Shown here: in pieces, positions 29,620-38,810 of the stretch
Position numbering within the stretch: the first letter of the stretch is position 1
How the letters are laid out: every line of letters begins with the position of its first letter
Origin: Jeotgalicoccus marinus DSM 19772
GTDB taxonomy: Bacteria; Bacillota; Bacilli; Staphylococcales; Salinicoccaceae
Length of the DNA: 64,000 nucleotides
Reading direction: 5' to 3'
Assembly: GCF_000425825.1 (NCBI RefSeq)
Contig: NZ_KE384460.1
Span: 86,779 to 150,778 of the forward strand
Translations under genes and position numbers: made by a program
Notes under the pieces: model-generated
The model's input: only the letters and a program-made list of their open reading frames with translations
What the model was told of the DNA's origin: nothing
Databases searched by the model: none

Positions 29620-29673
29620 ACAAAATTATGATTATTGAGAAAATTGGAGTATTAATCTATGGAGGTTTTAACA

Positions 29674-31479
29674 ATGGGGAAATTAATCACAAGAGAAGAA
29701 CAACAACTAGAAAACACATGGGATTTAACAACAATCTTCCAATCTGATGAAGAGTTTGACAAGGCTTATCAAGATTTAGAGAATAAGCTAGATCTAGCAG
29801 ATAAATTTAAAAATGGATTTTCTTCAGCTGATGAGCTAGCGGATGCTTTAGAAACTGAAAGGGAATTAGATGTAGAGCTCGGTAAAGTATTTGTATACGC
29901 GCACTTAAAACATGATCAAGATACTTCCAACGATACTTATAGTGCGCTAGAAAGTCGTGCACGTTCTTTAGCTGTTAAATATTCAGCAGCGTGGAGCTTC
30001 TTAGTACCAGCCATTATGGAAATACCTGAAGAAACCCTAAAAGAATATGCTCAATCTGAGCGATTAAATGAATTCAAATTTGACTTAGAAAAGTTAAATA
30101 AACAACGCCCTTATGTTTTAAGCGACAAAGAAGAACAGCTACTGGCACAAGCTGGTGAAGTAATGCATACGCCAACCCAAGTATACGGTATGTTTAACAA
30201 TGCTGATATTACTTTTGAGCCTGCTGTAGACAAAGATGGTAACGAACATGAATTAAGCCAAGGTAATTTTATAGAATTACTCAAGTCATCTGACCGTATT
30301 TTAAGAGAATCAGCTTATAAGAGCTTATATACAGCCTACGATGCTTTCAAAAATACTTTGAGTCAAACGCTAGCTGGAGTAGTAAATACACACGTCTTTA
30401 GCTCGTCAATTAGAGGCTATGAATCAAGTCGTCACCAAGCTCTAGCAAATAATCATATCCCAGAATCAGTATATGATAACTTAGTCGAGACAGTGAATAA
30501 TAATTTACATCTTTTACATCGTTATACAGAGATTCGTAAAAAATTCTTAGGTCTAGACCAACTTAAAATGTATGATTTATATGTACCATTAGTCGACGAT
30601 GTTGATTTTGATATGACTTATGAAAATGCAAAAGAGTGGTTAGTCAATGCCCTACACCCACTAGGTGAAGAGTATGTAGACATTATTAAAGAAGGTTTGA
30701 ACAACCGTTGGGTCGACGTTTATCAGAATAAAGGTAAACGTACAGGCGCATACTCATCAGGTACTTTTGGAACAAATCCATACATCCTAATGAACTGGCA
30801 AGATAATGTGAATAATCTATTTACTTTAGCACATGAATTTGGGCATTCAGTACACAGTTACTATTCAAGAAAAAATCAACCTGCCAACATGAGTGGTTAT
30901 TCAATCTTTGTAGCAGAAGTCGCAAGTACATTTAATGAAGCACTTTTAGCTGACTTTATGTTTAAAAATTTAACTGATGATAAACAAAAGCTTTACTTAT
31001 TGAATGAGCAGTTAGAAGGGTTTAGAGGGACAGTGTTCCGTCAGACAATGTTTGCAGAATTTGAACACAAGATCCATACATTAAAAGAGTCAGGTGAGCC
31101 ATTAACAGCAGGTAAGTTAAACGAAGTGTATGGTGATCTCAACAAGAAATACTTCGGTGAAGCTGTAGATTATGATGATTACATTTCAGTAGAGTGGGCG
31201 AGAATTCCTCACTTCTATATGAATTATTATGTGTATCAGTATTCAACTGGTTATTCAGCAGCAGCAAGTTTATCTAAACAAGTACTAGAAGGTGATCAAG
31301 AAACAGCTGAACGTTACATTAACGAATTCCTGAAAAAAGGGTCATCAAATTATCCAATTGAGATTCTAAAAAATGCAGGAGTCGATATGACGACAGCAGA
31401 ACCAATTGAAAATGCCCTAGCTGTTTTTGAAGCACAACTTGATCAATTTGAAGAATTACTAGATAAATTAAAACAATAA
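29674..31479 (+). CDS. pepF: Oligoendopeptidase F
   Basis: This 601-residue M3B zinc metallopeptidase cuts intracellular oligopeptides. The zinc motif is HEFGH at 387-391, with the downstream glutamate in VAEVASTFNEALL. The C-terminal helical region (YYVYQYSTGYSAAASLS) is typical. The ATG at 29674 was chosen because GGAGG at 29661-29665 lies just upstream; an ATG at 29659 sits before that site. It would degrade peptides, such as those brought in by Opp. The small RNA gene follows. Confidence 0.95.
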   Translation: MGKLITREEQQLENTWDLTTIFQSDEEFDKAYQDLENKLDLADKFKNGFSSADELADALETERELDVELGKVFVYAHLKHDQDTSNDTYSALESRARSLAVKYSAAWSFLVPAIMEIPEETLKEYAQSERLNEFKFDLEKLNKQRPYVLSDKEEQLLAQAGEVMHTPTQVYGMFNNADITFEPAVDKDGNEHELSQGNFIELLKSSDRILRESAYKSLYTAYDAFKNTLSQTLAGVVNTHVFSSSIRGYESSRHQALANNHIPESVYDNLVETVNNNLHLLHRYTEIRKKFLGLDQLKMYDLYVPLVDDVDFDMTYENAKEWLVNALHPLGEEYVDIIKEGLNNRWVDVYQNKGKRTGAYSSGTFGTNPYILMNWQDNVNNLFTLAHEFGHSVHSYYSRKNQPANMSGYSIFVAEVASTFNEALLADFMFKNLTDDKQKLYLLNEQLEGFRGTVFRQTMFAEFEHKIHTLKESGEPLTAGKLNEVYGDLNKKYFGEAVDYDDYISVEWARIPHFYMNYYVYQYSTGYSAAASLSKQVLEGDQETAERYINEFLKKGSSNYPIEILKNAGVDMTTAEPIENALAVFEAQLDQFEELLDKLKQ

Positions 31480-31531
31480 CTATGTGAATTCGTTTACATT
31501 ATGACAAAAGTGTGAAAAACTGTTCAAAATG

Positions 31532-31560
31532 TTGTGCGAGCCCAATAACCGTGTTATATT
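31532..31560 (+). promoter_or_regulatory. Promoter of the RsaE/RoxS small RNA
   Basis: TTGTGC (31532-31537) and TATATT (31555-31560) are 17 bases apart. The GTGTGAAAAACTGTTC stretch at 31510-31525 just upstream resembles the direct-repeat sites used by SrrA/ResD at this promoter in relatives. Confidence 0.75.
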
Positions 31561-31568
31561 AAACACAT

Positions 31569-31670
31569 GAAAATTTTATCACTGAAAAACATACCCCTTT
31601 GTTAACAGTATAAAATTTCTCCCATCCCCTTTGTTTGAGCAGTACATTATAGAAGATGTACTGCTTTTTT
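31569..31670 (+). ncRNA. rsaE: RsaE/RoxS trans-acting small RNA
   Basis: This is a roughly 102-base small RNA in the same place as in Staphylococcus aureus, between pepF and spxH. It has the two conserved C-rich seed regions, ACCCCTTTGTT (31593-31603) and CTCCCATCCCCTTTGTTT (31619-31635), which pair with Shine-Dalgarno sequences of central-metabolism mRNAs. A GCAGTACAT/ATGTACTGC terminator stem ends it. RsaE/RoxS reduces TCA cycle and respiration gene expression under SrrAB/ResDE and Rex control. The identity rests on seed, order of elements and synteny recalled from known RsaE. The 5' end is estimated from the promoter. Confidence 0.92.
31638..31670 (+). terminator. Terminator of RsaE
   Basis: A ten-pair stem AGCAGTACAT/ATGTACTGCT with an eight-base loop is followed by a T run. 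Confidence 0.9.
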
Positions 31671-31773
31671 GTGTCTAATTTTAAGACGGCCTTGATATGT
31701 GGGAGAGGGATATTGAATCGAAGGGTAGCAATTCAAAAAAGACTATAAAATCTTCCATACATACAAAACATAC

Positions 31774-31822
31774 AAAAAATCCCGCCTACCAAGCTCTACT
31801 GAGAGCAAAGTAAGCGGGATTT
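31774..31822 (-). terminator. Terminator after spxH
   Basis: On the minus strand ATCCCGC and GCGGGAT close a long stem with an inner CTCT/AGAG pairing, followed by six T. Confidence 0.87.
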
Positions 31823-31837
31823 AAATTTAATATTGAA

Positions 31838-32638
31838 TTAAGACTTTGTTTTAATGGATTTAACTGGTGATTTAATCTGGTAATAAGATTGACTGTCTAC
31901 ATTTATTTCTTCGATGAGTCGCTGCAATCTTAATTTTTTCAATTCATTGAGTAACAAACCTGCTCGCCATTCAAAAATTGTTTTTAGTTCTTCAAAACTA
32001 ACAAGTTCATGCGCACGAATATAATCAATAATACTTGGCAATTGTTTCTTCTCAATCTCAACATCTATCAGTTCATTAATAATATATGTGTAAATATGGT
32101 AAGGGTAGGCGCCTTCAATTTTTACACCCTCTGTGTGCTCATCTCCTGAAAAGAATACCATTGAAGGCAAGGATTCGATATCCATTTCTCTGAATACTGC
32201 TAAATCATATTTCAACATCGCATCTAGTGTGGGTGAATGCAAATCTTCATGAAAAGTAGATAAATCTATACCGGATAGACGTGCACAATCATCTATCATT
32301 TCTTTGCTGCAAATTGTGTTTGATGGATTGATTCGATTAAAGATATAACGTATAAACGCACGCGCTTTAGAGCGTCCTTGGATTTCTGCAGCTTTATAGG
32401 CGAGCGCTACATTATCCTCACTAGAAGTCGACTGTGCCTGGCATTTAGTCAACACAGACAGAGACGGGGCGAGAATTTTTTTAATTGTTACGTGACCACG
32501 ATATTCTATAAGTAATTTGTTAACTATCGGCTCCATCGCAATACATTCATTTGAGAACGGATCGAAAAAGTAAAATATTTCGACCGAGTGATTCGACTGC
32601 TCAAATAAGAAGAGCTCATCACTATTATTTTTGCTCAC
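31838..32638 (-). CDS. spxH: SpxH (YjbH) adaptor for ClpXP degradation of Spx
   Basis: This is a 266-residue DsbA-like thioredoxin-fold adaptor that delivers Spx to ClpXP. Conserved staphylococcal YjbH segments are FYFFDPFSNEC near residue 22, LTKCQAQSTSSEDNVALAYKAAEIQG, a middle insert, SLPSMVFFSGDEHTEGVKIEG and YPYHIYTYIINEL. The usual N-terminal cysteine motif is reduced to one Cys (FSNEC), as in S. aureus. The C-terminal 60 residues look like a small winged helix. It is last in the yjbK-yjbI-spxH operon. Its target spx is encoded nearby. Confidence 0.93.
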   Translation of the reverse strand: MSKNNSDELFLFEQSNHSVEIFYFFDPFSNECIAMEPIVNKLLIEYRGHVTIKKILAPSLSVLTKCQAQSTSSEDNVALAYKAAEIQGRSKARAFIRYIFNRINPSNTICSKEMIDDCARLSGIDLSTFHEDLHSPTLDAMLKYDLAVFREMDIESLPSMVFFSGDEHTEGVKIEGAYPYHIYTYIINELIDVEIEKKQLPSIIDYIRAHELVSFEELKTIFEWRAGLLLNELKKLRLQRLIEEINVDSQSYYQIKSPVKSIKTKS

Positions 32639-32669
32639 GCTTTTTCACCTCTATATTATATGCACTCAA

Positions 32670-33038
32670 TCAGTCTTCACTATTTACCATGTGGTTTGCT
32701 GTTAGTGAATAACGGGCCATTAAATACTCACGTATTTCTTCATCTATACCGACATCTTTAATTGCTTGATTCATATTCTCTAACCAAGCTTCTCTCGCTT
32801 TCGGTGTGATTTTAAATGGCATGTGGCGGGCTCTCATCATCGGATGTCCATATGTTTCATTGTAGAGATTGGGTCCCCCTAAAAATTGAGTTTGAAAGAG
32901 CTTTTGTTTATATGCTGTTTCTGATAAGTCATCCGGGAAGAGATGATTGATGCGGTCATCTTTACTAACGTAATTATAAAAGACATCAATCATCTCATAT
33001 AATTTCTCCTGACCGATAATATTATAGACTAAAGGCAT
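32670..33038 (-). CDS. yjbI: Truncated hemoglobin YjbI, group II
   Basis: This is a 122-residue trHbO-type globin that binds O2 or NO. The proximal histidine is in the RARHMPFKI motif, with the preceding YGHPMM and LGGP loops, and the tryptophan at AWLENM is the G8 position. The pairing of this gene with spxH is conserved in Bacillus and Staphylococcus and is thought to protect SpxH or sense redox state. Its ATG overlaps the yjbK stop by one base (TAATG), so the two are coupled. Confidence 0.92.
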   Translation of the reverse strand: MPLVYNIIGQEKLYEMIDVFYNYVSKDDRINHLFPDDLSETAYKQKLFQTQFLGGPNLYNETYGHPMMRARHMPFKITPKAREAWLENMNQAIKDVGIDEEIREYLMARYSLTANHMVNSED

Positions 33039-33634
33039 TAAATTCCCTCTTTCTGACGTTTTAGTACCTCATAAAAACGTGCACTCTTCACAGATTCTTC
33101 TCGTCGTACAATACCATATTTGTTAAGGATATGTGTAATATCTGCTTGGCCACTCGCTGTATCAGGTGCTTCAAATTCCAGCTCATAGTCCGTTTGGCCG
33201 AGGTAGTCTGCCTTATCCAAGACGAGTAGGCCACTACGATATGGTTTTTCTAGGCGCTCCGTTCTTAAATTACCTTGAATTCTAAGGCCTTCTAAGCTGA
33301 TGTTTAAAGCTTCTAGTTTATCTTTTATGTTGGCCGGAATGTCATCTTGATTAAGCGGTGAATCATCTAATAAATTAAAGTTGACGTGCCCAGAATATTC
33401 TAAGACAGTATGTGCACTTTCTGGCACTTTTAAAGTCATGACCTGATTATGGTCTTGTGTTCTGATTCTCAGCATTAAATGGCTGTTGATGAGTGTTAAT
33501 TTATCATTATCTATATAGTAATTATCTAGTATAAGTGGAGTTTCATCGTTAAAATGTGATGCTCTAATTTTATTATATTCTTCTTCTAGAAGTATATTCT
33601 TAAACTCTATTTCTTTCTCAAACAAAGTAATCAC
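33038..33634 (-). CDS. yjbK: CYTH domain protein YjbK
   Basis: This 198-residue protein has the CYTH/triphosphate tunnel metalloenzyme fold. The N-terminal ExExK signature appears as KEIEFKN, and the alternating basic and acidic strands continue with LMLRIRTQ, VMTLKVPE, GLLVLDKADY, DYELEFEA and KSARFYEVL. Such enzymes hydrolyse triphosphates or form cyclic nucleotides; the substrate here is unknown. It is the first gene of the operon and divergent from relQ, an alarmone synthetase, as in relatives. Confidence 0.9.
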   Translation of the reverse strand: MITLFEKEIEFKNILLEEEYNKIRASHFNDETPLILDNYYIDNDKLTLINSHLMLRIRTQDHNQVMTLKVPESAHTVLEYSGHVNFNLLDDSPLNQDDIPANIKDKLEALNISLEGLRIQGNLRTERLEKPYRSGLLVLDKADYLGQTDYELEFEAPDTASGQADITHILNKYGIVRREESVKSARFYEVLKRQKEGI

Positions 33635-33710
33635 TCCTTAATCAGTATTATGCTCAATTATATTTAAGGTGTAAAGCAAACAGATTACATATAGAAGAAT
33701 TCGTTTGATA

Positions 33711-33719
33711 TGGTAAAAT
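33711..33719 (+). promoter_or_regulatory. Extended -10 promoter for relQ
   Basis: TGGTAAAAT fits TGnTATAAT with one change, 56 bases before the relQ start. No clear -35. Confidence 0.4.
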
Positions 33720-33774
33720 TAATACCGTTAGAGTAGAAAAGTATGAATGAACGGGTGTAAGGAGGAAGGTATGA

Positions 33775-34395
33775 ATGGAAGAATGGAGTATTTTTTTAGC
33801 GCCCTATAGGCAGGCTGTTGAAGAACTAAAGATTAAGTTAAAAGGAATCAGGAAAGACTATCAGATTACCAGTCAATCTTCACCTGTTGAATTTGTCACT
33901 TCACGTGTTAAACCGGTGCAAAGTATTATCGAAAAAGCCAGTACAAGAAACATACCCTATGATAATTTAAGGGCTCAGATGTACGATATCGCAGGTATAA
34001 GAATCATGTGTCAGTTTGTAGATGATATTAACGTGATTACCGAACATATTCGCTCGAGAAACGATATGCGCGTTATTGAGGAAAGAGATTATATCGAAAA
34101 CACTAAGGAAAGCGGTTATCGTTCTTACCATATAATAATTGAATACCCAGTCGAAAGTGTGAATGGACGTATTAAAATATTAGCTGAAATTCAAATTCGT
34201 ACATTAGCGATGAACTTTTGGGCAACCATAGAACATACATTGAATTACAAATATTCTGGGGAGTATCCTCCTGAAATTAAAAATAGATTGCAGAATGCTG
34301 CAGAAGCGGCATACTTACTGGATAAAGAAATGTCTGAAATCAGAGAAGAAGTTCAAGAAGCACAGAAATATTTTTCTAAAAAGCGGAATATCTAA
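33775..34395 (+). CDS. relQ: Small alarmone synthetase RelQ
   Basis: This is a 206-residue synthetase-only RelA/SpoT homologue that makes (p)ppGpp, mainly during cell-wall stress in Firmicutes. The core [41 protein letters not shown] and [20 protein letters not shown] contains the GTP and ATP pocket residues. There is no HD hydrolase, TGS or ACT domain. AAGGAGGAAGG precedes the ATG. It abuts nadK, the conserved relQ-nadK pairing. Confidence 0.95.
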   Translation: MEEWSIFLAPYRQAVEELKIKLKGIRKDYQITSQSSPVEFVTSRVKPVQSIIEKASTRNIPYDNLRAQMYDIAGIRIMCQFVDDINVITEHIRSRNDMRVIEERDYIENTKESGYRSYHIIIEYPVESVNGRIKILAEIQIRTLAMNFWATIEHTLNYKYSGEYPPEIKNRLQNAAEAAYLLDKEMSEIREEVQEAQKYFSKKRNI

Positions 34396-34412
34396 TGAAA
34401 TCAGGTGACCTT

Positions 34413-35207
34413 ATGAAATTTACAATTGTCTCTAAAGGAGATACTAAATCAAACGCACTGACTGATAAGATGATGAATTATATGCTTGGTATGAATATGG
34501 TATTCGATGAAGAATCACCAGAAATTGTCATTTCTGTCGGTGGCGATGGCACACTTTTACAAGCTTTCCATCGCTACCAACATATTGTCAGTGATGTATC
34601 ATTTGTCGGTGTTCATACTGGACATTTAGGTTTTTATGCAGATTGGGGTCAAGATGAAGTAGAGCGCTTAATTGTCGCTTTAAAGAATGATGAGTTTGAA
34701 ACTGTAGAATATCCACTGGTTGAAGTATTAATCCATTATGAGACAGTCGGTATGGAAACTAAGTACCTCGCTCTAAATGAGGCGACTTTAAGGATGACGA
34801 ATGGTTCTACTCTAGTCATGGACGTAGAAATTAGAAATCGTCATTTTGAAAGATTTAGAGGCGATGGCTTATGTATTTCCACGCCTTCTGGTTCTACTGC
34901 ATACAATAAGGCCTTAGGTGGGGCAATTATTCATCCATCTATAGAAGCTGTTCAAATGACTGAGATTGCATCTATTAATAATCGGGTATTCAGAACGGTG
35001 GGCTCACCGCTTGTCTTACCAAAACATCATTTTGTCAATGTAAGGCCAGTGAATAGTGAAGAATACCAGATGACGATTGACCATATTAATCTCGTACACC
35101 GAGGTGTAAAGTCAATACAATATTCTGTTGCAGAAGAAAAAATAAAATTTGCACGCTTTAGACCATTTCCATTTTGGCAACGTGTGCATGATTCATTTAT
35201 TTCTTAA
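34413..35207 (+). CDS. nadK: NAD kinase
   Basis: This 264-residue kinase makes NADP from NAD. The catalytic GGDGT motif is at 43-47, and the NAD-binding [21 protein letters not shown]-type region and SPLVLP stretch follow. The ATG at 34413 gives the N-terminus seen in staphylococcal enzymes and has AGGTGA upstream; an in-frame ATG at 34395 adds six unlikely residues. In S. aureus an rluD-like pseudouridine synthase usually follows; here mgtE comes next. Confidence 0.95.
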   Translation: MKFTIVSKGDTKSNALTDKMMNYMLGMNMVFDEESPEIVISVGGDGTLLQAFHRYQHIVSDVSFVGVHTGHLGFYADWGQDEVERLIVALKNDEFETVEYPLVEVLIHYETVGMETKYLALNEATLRMTNGSTLVMDVEIRNRHFERFRGDGLCISTPSGSTAYNKALGGAIIHPSIEAVQMTEIASINNRVFRTVGSPLVLPKHHFVNVRPVNSEEYQMTIDHINLVHRGVKSIQYSVAEEKIKFARFRPFPFWQRVHDSFIS

Positions 35208-35233
35208 AGAATTAATGAGGGTAGGTATAAGAG

Positions 35234-36607
35234 ATGTCTAGAGAAGAAATGGATATTGATTTTGAAGAACTAAGAGAACAAATAGAGGTTTACCTTCGTG
35301 AAGAGAACTTAGATGGATTTAGAGAACTTTTTACAGATCTTCACAATTATGAACAAAGTGAAATCTTTCAAACCTTAAGCGAGGAAGAACAGCAAAACCT
35401 TTATAAATTCCTAAGCCCTGAAGAAGTGGGGGATTTCTTCGATCACCTGGAGTTAGAACCAGATGAGTATGAAGATTTATTTGACCAAATTGATGCAAGA
35501 TATGCAGCCCATATCATTGGCGCTATGCAGTACGATAACGCAGTTGATATTTTAAATGAAATCTCTCGTGAGAAAATGACAACCTATCTATCATTGATGA
35601 ATAAAGATGATGCTAAAGAAATCAGGGGCTTAATGAACTACGAGGAAGATACCGCCGGTGGTATCATGACTACTGAAATCATCAATTTAAATACCTTGAT
35701 GACAGTAAGAGAAGCTATGAAACACATCAAAGAAATGGCACCCGACAAAGAAATGATTTACTATCTATTCGTAGTCGATCAAGACAATCATTTAGTCGGT
35801 ATTATCTCCTTAAGGGAATTGATTGTCGCAGATGATGATGATTACATTGGTGATGTCATGACTGAACGTGTCGTTTCCGTTCGTATTTCTGATGACCAAG
35901 AAGAAGTTGCTCAAATTGTGAGAGATTATGACTTCCTTGCTGTACCAGTTGTGGATTTCCAAGATCATTTAGTCGGTATCATCACAGCCGATGACATCAT
36001 GGACGTTATTCACGAAGAAGCTGGAGAAGACTACTCTCGACTTGCCGGTATGAGTGATAATGAAAGTACATCGGACACGGCATTAATGACAGCTAAAAAA
36101 CGTTTGCCTTGGCTTATAGGACTTACTTTTATGGGTATGATTACAGCTTGGATGCTTTCTTTCTTTGAAGATACGCTCGCTAAGGTTGTACTCCTAAGTG
36201 CCTTTATACCTGTAATTTCTGGTATGGCTGGTAACACCGGTACACAATCACTCGCTGTTGCGATACGTGGTATTTCCACAGGGGAAATTAAAGAATCCAG
36301 TAAGATGAAGCTCGCCGGACGTGAATTAGGATCAGGTTTTCTTACAGGTTTAGTTTGTGGTGTCGTTATTTTCTTAATTATTATTGTGATGTACCAGGAA
36401 CCTGTACTGGGGATTATTGTAAGTGGTAGTTTGCTCGCGTCAATGTCAGTCGCGACAATTATCGGTACGATTGTACCGTTGGTAATGAACAAAGCGGGTA
36501 TTGACCCAGCAATTGCAAGTGGACCATTCATTACCACAGCGAACGATATTATAAGTTTATTGATTTACTTTGCTTTAGCAAATGTCTTTATGGCAAGTTT
36601 ATTATAG
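35234..36607 (+). CDS. mgtE: MgtE magnesium channel
   Basis: This 457-residue Mg2+ channel has an N-terminal superhelical domain (about 1-135), a pair of CBS domains (about 140-260; MTTEIINLNTLMTVREA and MTERVVSVRISDDQEEVAQIVRDYDFLAVPVVD) and five C-terminal membrane helices. The pore region SGMAGNTGTQSLAV and GPFITTANDIISLLIYF contains the ion-site Asp. Cytosolic Mg2+ bound between the domains closes the channel. It follows nadK by 26 bases and probably shares its transcript. Confidence 0.94.
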   Translation: MSREEMDIDFEELREQIEVYLREENLDGFRELFTDLHNYEQSEIFQTLSEEEQQNLYKFLSPEEVGDFFDHLELEPDEYEDLFDQIDARYAAHIIGAMQYDNAVDILNEISREKMTTYLSLMNKDDAKEIRGLMNYEEDTAGGIMTTEIINLNTLMTVREAMKHIKEMAPDKEMIYYLFVVDQDNHLVGIISLRELIVADDDDYIGDVMTERVVSVRISDDQEEVAQIVRDYDFLAVPVVDFQDHLVGIITADDIMDVIHEEAGEDYSRLAGMSDNESTSDTALMTAKKRLPWLIGLTFMGMITAWMLSFFEDTLAKVVLLSAFIPVISGMAGNTGTQSLAVAIRGISTGEIKESSKMKLAGRELGSGFLTGLVCGVVIFLIIIVMYQEPVLGIIVSGSLLASMSVATIIGTIVPLVMNKAGIDPAIASGPFITTANDIISLLIYFALANVFMASLL

Positions 36608-36616
36608 TGATATTTC

Positions 36617-36645
36617 TTGCATTCCGTACTAATAAAATGTAGATT
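36617..36645 (+). promoter_or_regulatory. fabI promoter
   Basis: TTGCAT (36617-36622) and TAGATT (36640-36645) are 17 bases apart; the -10 overlaps the FapR operator. Confidence 0.55.
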
Positions 36646-36660
36646 AGTAGTAGGTACTAA
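36644..36660 (+). promoter_or_regulatory. FapR operator of fabI
   Basis: TTAGTAGTAGGTACTAA is a near-perfect copy of the FapR inverted repeat (TTAGTAC-YAG-GTACTAA), differing at one key base. It lies on the -10 and predicted start. Confidence 0.87.
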
Positions 36661-36689
36661 TACTAGGGATGAATTAGGAGGAGTTCTTA

Positions 36690-37457
36690 ATGGACTTATC
36701 AGGTAAAACATATGTAATCATGGGCGTTGCCAACAAGAGAAGTATTGCTTGGGGTGCTGCACGTGCACTAGACAAAATGGGTGCAAAGTTAGTATTCACT
36801 ATTTTAGGTGAACGCTTTAGAAAAGAAATTGATAAATTACTTACTGAATTAGAAGGTGACCACGATATCATCGTTGAGTGTGATGTATCAAACGATGAAA
36901 ACGTCGAACAAGCTTTCAAGGAAATCGGTGAAAAAACAGGTGGAATTGATGGTGTGCTTCACGCTATCGCATTCGCAAATAAAGATGAACTACAAGGTGG
37001 CATTAGTGAAACTTCTAGAGAAGGATTCAAACTTGCCTTAGATATCAGTGCATATTCACTATTAAGTGTAGCTAAACACTCTAAAGCTATCCTGAATGAA
37101 GGTGGGAGCCTAGTTACAATGACCTATCTTGGTGGAGAGCGTGCAATGCCTAACTATAACGTTATGGGTGTTGCTAAGGCTGCCTTAGATGCTAACGTTC
37201 GTTACTTAGCCTATGACCTAGGTGAGTCAGGATTCCGTGTTAACGCGGTATCTGCTGGACCAATACGTACACTCAGCTCATCAGCTGTCGGTGAATTTAA
37301 AACAATCCTTAAAGAGATTGAACAACGTGCACCATTACGTCGTAATGTAGATCAACTTGAAGTGGGTAACACGGTTGCCTTCTTACTTAGCGATTTATCT
37401 AGTGGTATTACCGGTGAAGTCGTACATGTTGATAGTGGTTACCACATCATGGCATAA
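36690..37457 (+). CDS. fabI: Enoyl-ACP reductase
   Basis: This 255-residue short-chain dehydrogenase completes each fatty acid elongation cycle and is the triclosan target. The cofactor loop is GVANKRSIAWGAARAL, the FabI-specific catalytic segment is YNVMGVAKAAL (Tyr-x6-Lys), and the flexible substrate loop SAGPIRTLSSSAVG is present. GGAGGAG precedes the ATG. It is separately transcribed and, with fabHF, under FapR control. Confidence 0.96.
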   Translation: MDLSGKTYVIMGVANKRSIAWGAARALDKMGAKLVFTILGERFRKEIDKLLTELEGDHDIIVECDVSNDENVEQAFKEIGEKTGGIDGVLHAIAFANKDELQGGISETSREGFKLALDISAYSLLSVAKHSKAILNEGGSLVTMTYLGGERAMPNYNVMGVAKAALDANVRYLAYDLGESGFRVNAVSAGPIRTLSSSAVGEFKTILKEIEQRAPLRRNVDQLEVGNTVAFLLSDLSSGITGEVVHVDSGYHIMA

Positions 37458-37499
37458 AAAATAACCTGGAAATCTTAAATGATTTCCAGGTTATTTTTT
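37457..37499. terminator. Bidirectional terminator between fabI and yjcG
   Basis: A long stem AAAATAACCTGGAAATC with its exact complement has A and T runs on both sides. Confidence 0.9.
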
Positions 37500-37508
37500 A
37501 TATATAAA

Positions 37509-38018
37509 TTACTCACCAAGTTTGAATGTATCAGTAACATGCCAAATTCCGTTGTCAAGTTGGACACAGAGACTAATCTTATCTAGCACTTCACTGTGCT
37601 CAATACCAATCATTTTTAGGTGACTATATACATCTTCGAATTTTTGTGTCGTATCCTCTTGAGCCAATGTGAAATGTGGGACAAATGGGTGAGTTGCTTC
37701 ACCATAAAAATCTCCATTATTAAAGGCTTCATGGATAGAATTTAGTATTTCGTTAGGCTCGACCTTAAAATAAATTACTTGAGCTGTTGGTGCAAAGCTA
37801 GAAACTTTTTTAATCTCGATCTCAGTTGGTTTGTGTTGAGCCGCAACGCTTTTAATAAATGATTCAATCTGCGGTTTCTCATGTTCTTCAGCTTCGAAAG
37901 CTTCTTTTACTGTAATATGTGGTGCGATATATGCATATCTAGAATCGTAGCGTTTACGATATTGGTTTACAGTGTCTTGAAGTTTTTTTGAAGGAAAAAG
38001 TGCGATTCCAAATTTCAT
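37509..38018 (-). CDS. yjcG: 2'-5' RNA ligase/phosphodiesterase family protein YjcG
   Basis: This is a 169-residue 2H phosphoesterase fold protein. The two HxT/S motifs are HITV near residue 34 and HFTL near residue 116. The family includes 2',3'-cyclic phosphodiesterases acting on RNA ends; the Bacillus YjcG substrate is not known. It lies downstream of an esterase gene in the same order as Bacillus yjcH-yjcG, with a gap of 66 bases. Confidence 0.88.
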   Translation of the reverse strand: MKFGIALFPSKKLQDTVNQYRKRYDSRYAYIAPHITVKEAFEAEEHEKPQIESFIKSVAAQHKPTEIEIKKVSSFAPTAQVIYFKVEPNEILNSIHEAFNNGDFYGEATHPFVPHFTLAQEDTTQKFEDVYSHLKMIGIEHSEVLDKISLCVQLDNGIWHVTDTFKLGE

Positions 38019-38084
38019 TTAAAATGCCTCCCTAAACGATATGTTTCAAGTATATCACTTTCAGAAAAAAATTGTATACGTTTT

Positions 38085-38810
38085 CTATTGAAAAAAATAT
38101 AACAGCACATTTTTTAATTCTGGCTTCCAAGTTTTCCAAATATGCCCACCTTCGAGTTCCTTATACTCGTATTCTAATGGCTCTTCTTCTAGGACTGCCT
38201 TTAACTTTCTATTCGGTGTTAAGAAGTCAGCTTGTTCGCCCATAATGGTTGTAAAATCATCTTCTTCTAAACCGATAGTATGATAGATATTTAAATTTAT
38301 TAAACTCATATTATCTTTGAAACGGTTTATAAATTCGTCATCTACAAATGGACTGAAGGCAAGCACTTGGCCAAAGGTATTCGGATAAGTTAAAGCAGTG
38401 GATAAACTAAAGCTACCTGCTAAACTTTCACCCATGAGCAGTCTTGAGTTTGCCATTTTTAAAGTTGAGAAATTATTATCTATAAAACTATTTAATTCTC
38501 GCCCAACAAATGTTACAAAATTTTCATGGTGTTCTCCATTAGGATTGAAATAATGTTTTCTCCACTCGACAGAAGGATAGGGTACGCCTACAATAATTGT
38601 GCGCTGAATTTCCTCCGTTTTTTCTAGTTTTTCAATCAATCTTTCAATCTGACCATATTTAAAAAAATCTTGTGAATCAAATGTTATAATGACATTATAC
38701 TTATAAAGGTCAGAGTAAGACTTAGGTAGGTAGTACTGTACATCAAAAGTTTCATTACAAGCACTAGACTCGATAGAAACCGTATGAACTTTTCCCGGTG
38801 TTTTATCCAT
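38085..38810 (-). CDS. Esterase family protein (YjcH-like)
   Basis: This is a 241-residue alpha/beta hydrolase of the putative esterase (Esterase D-like) family. The nucleophile elbow is LLMGESLAGS with the serine near 125, a distal acid may be in IGLEEDD, and the histidine is in LEGGHIWKTWKPEL. There is no signal peptide, so it acts in the cytosol. Some relatives are enterochelin-esterase-like, but no siderophore genes are nearby. It probably forms an operon with yjcG. Confidence 0.82.
   Translation of the reverse strand: MDKTPGKVHTVSIESSACNETFDVQYYLPKSYSDLYKYNVIITFDSQDFFKYGQIERLIEKLEKTEEIQRTIIVGVPYPSVEWRKHYFNPNGEHHENFVTFVGRELNSFIDNNFSTLKMANSRLLMGESLAGSFSLSTALTYPNTFGQVLAFSPFVDDEFINRFKDNMSLINLNIYHTIGLEEDDFTTIMGEQADFLTPNRKLKAVLEEEPLEYEYKELEGGHIWKTWKPELKNVLLYFFQ

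Noticed and set aside
31671-31773. Possible second small RNA or short gene after RsaE
   Set aside because: No promoter, open frame with ribosome site, or independent terminator on the plus strand.
36031-36537. Open frame of 168 codons on the minus strand inside mgtE
   Set aside because: Shadow of the membrane domain of mgtE; no start context and no recognisable protein.
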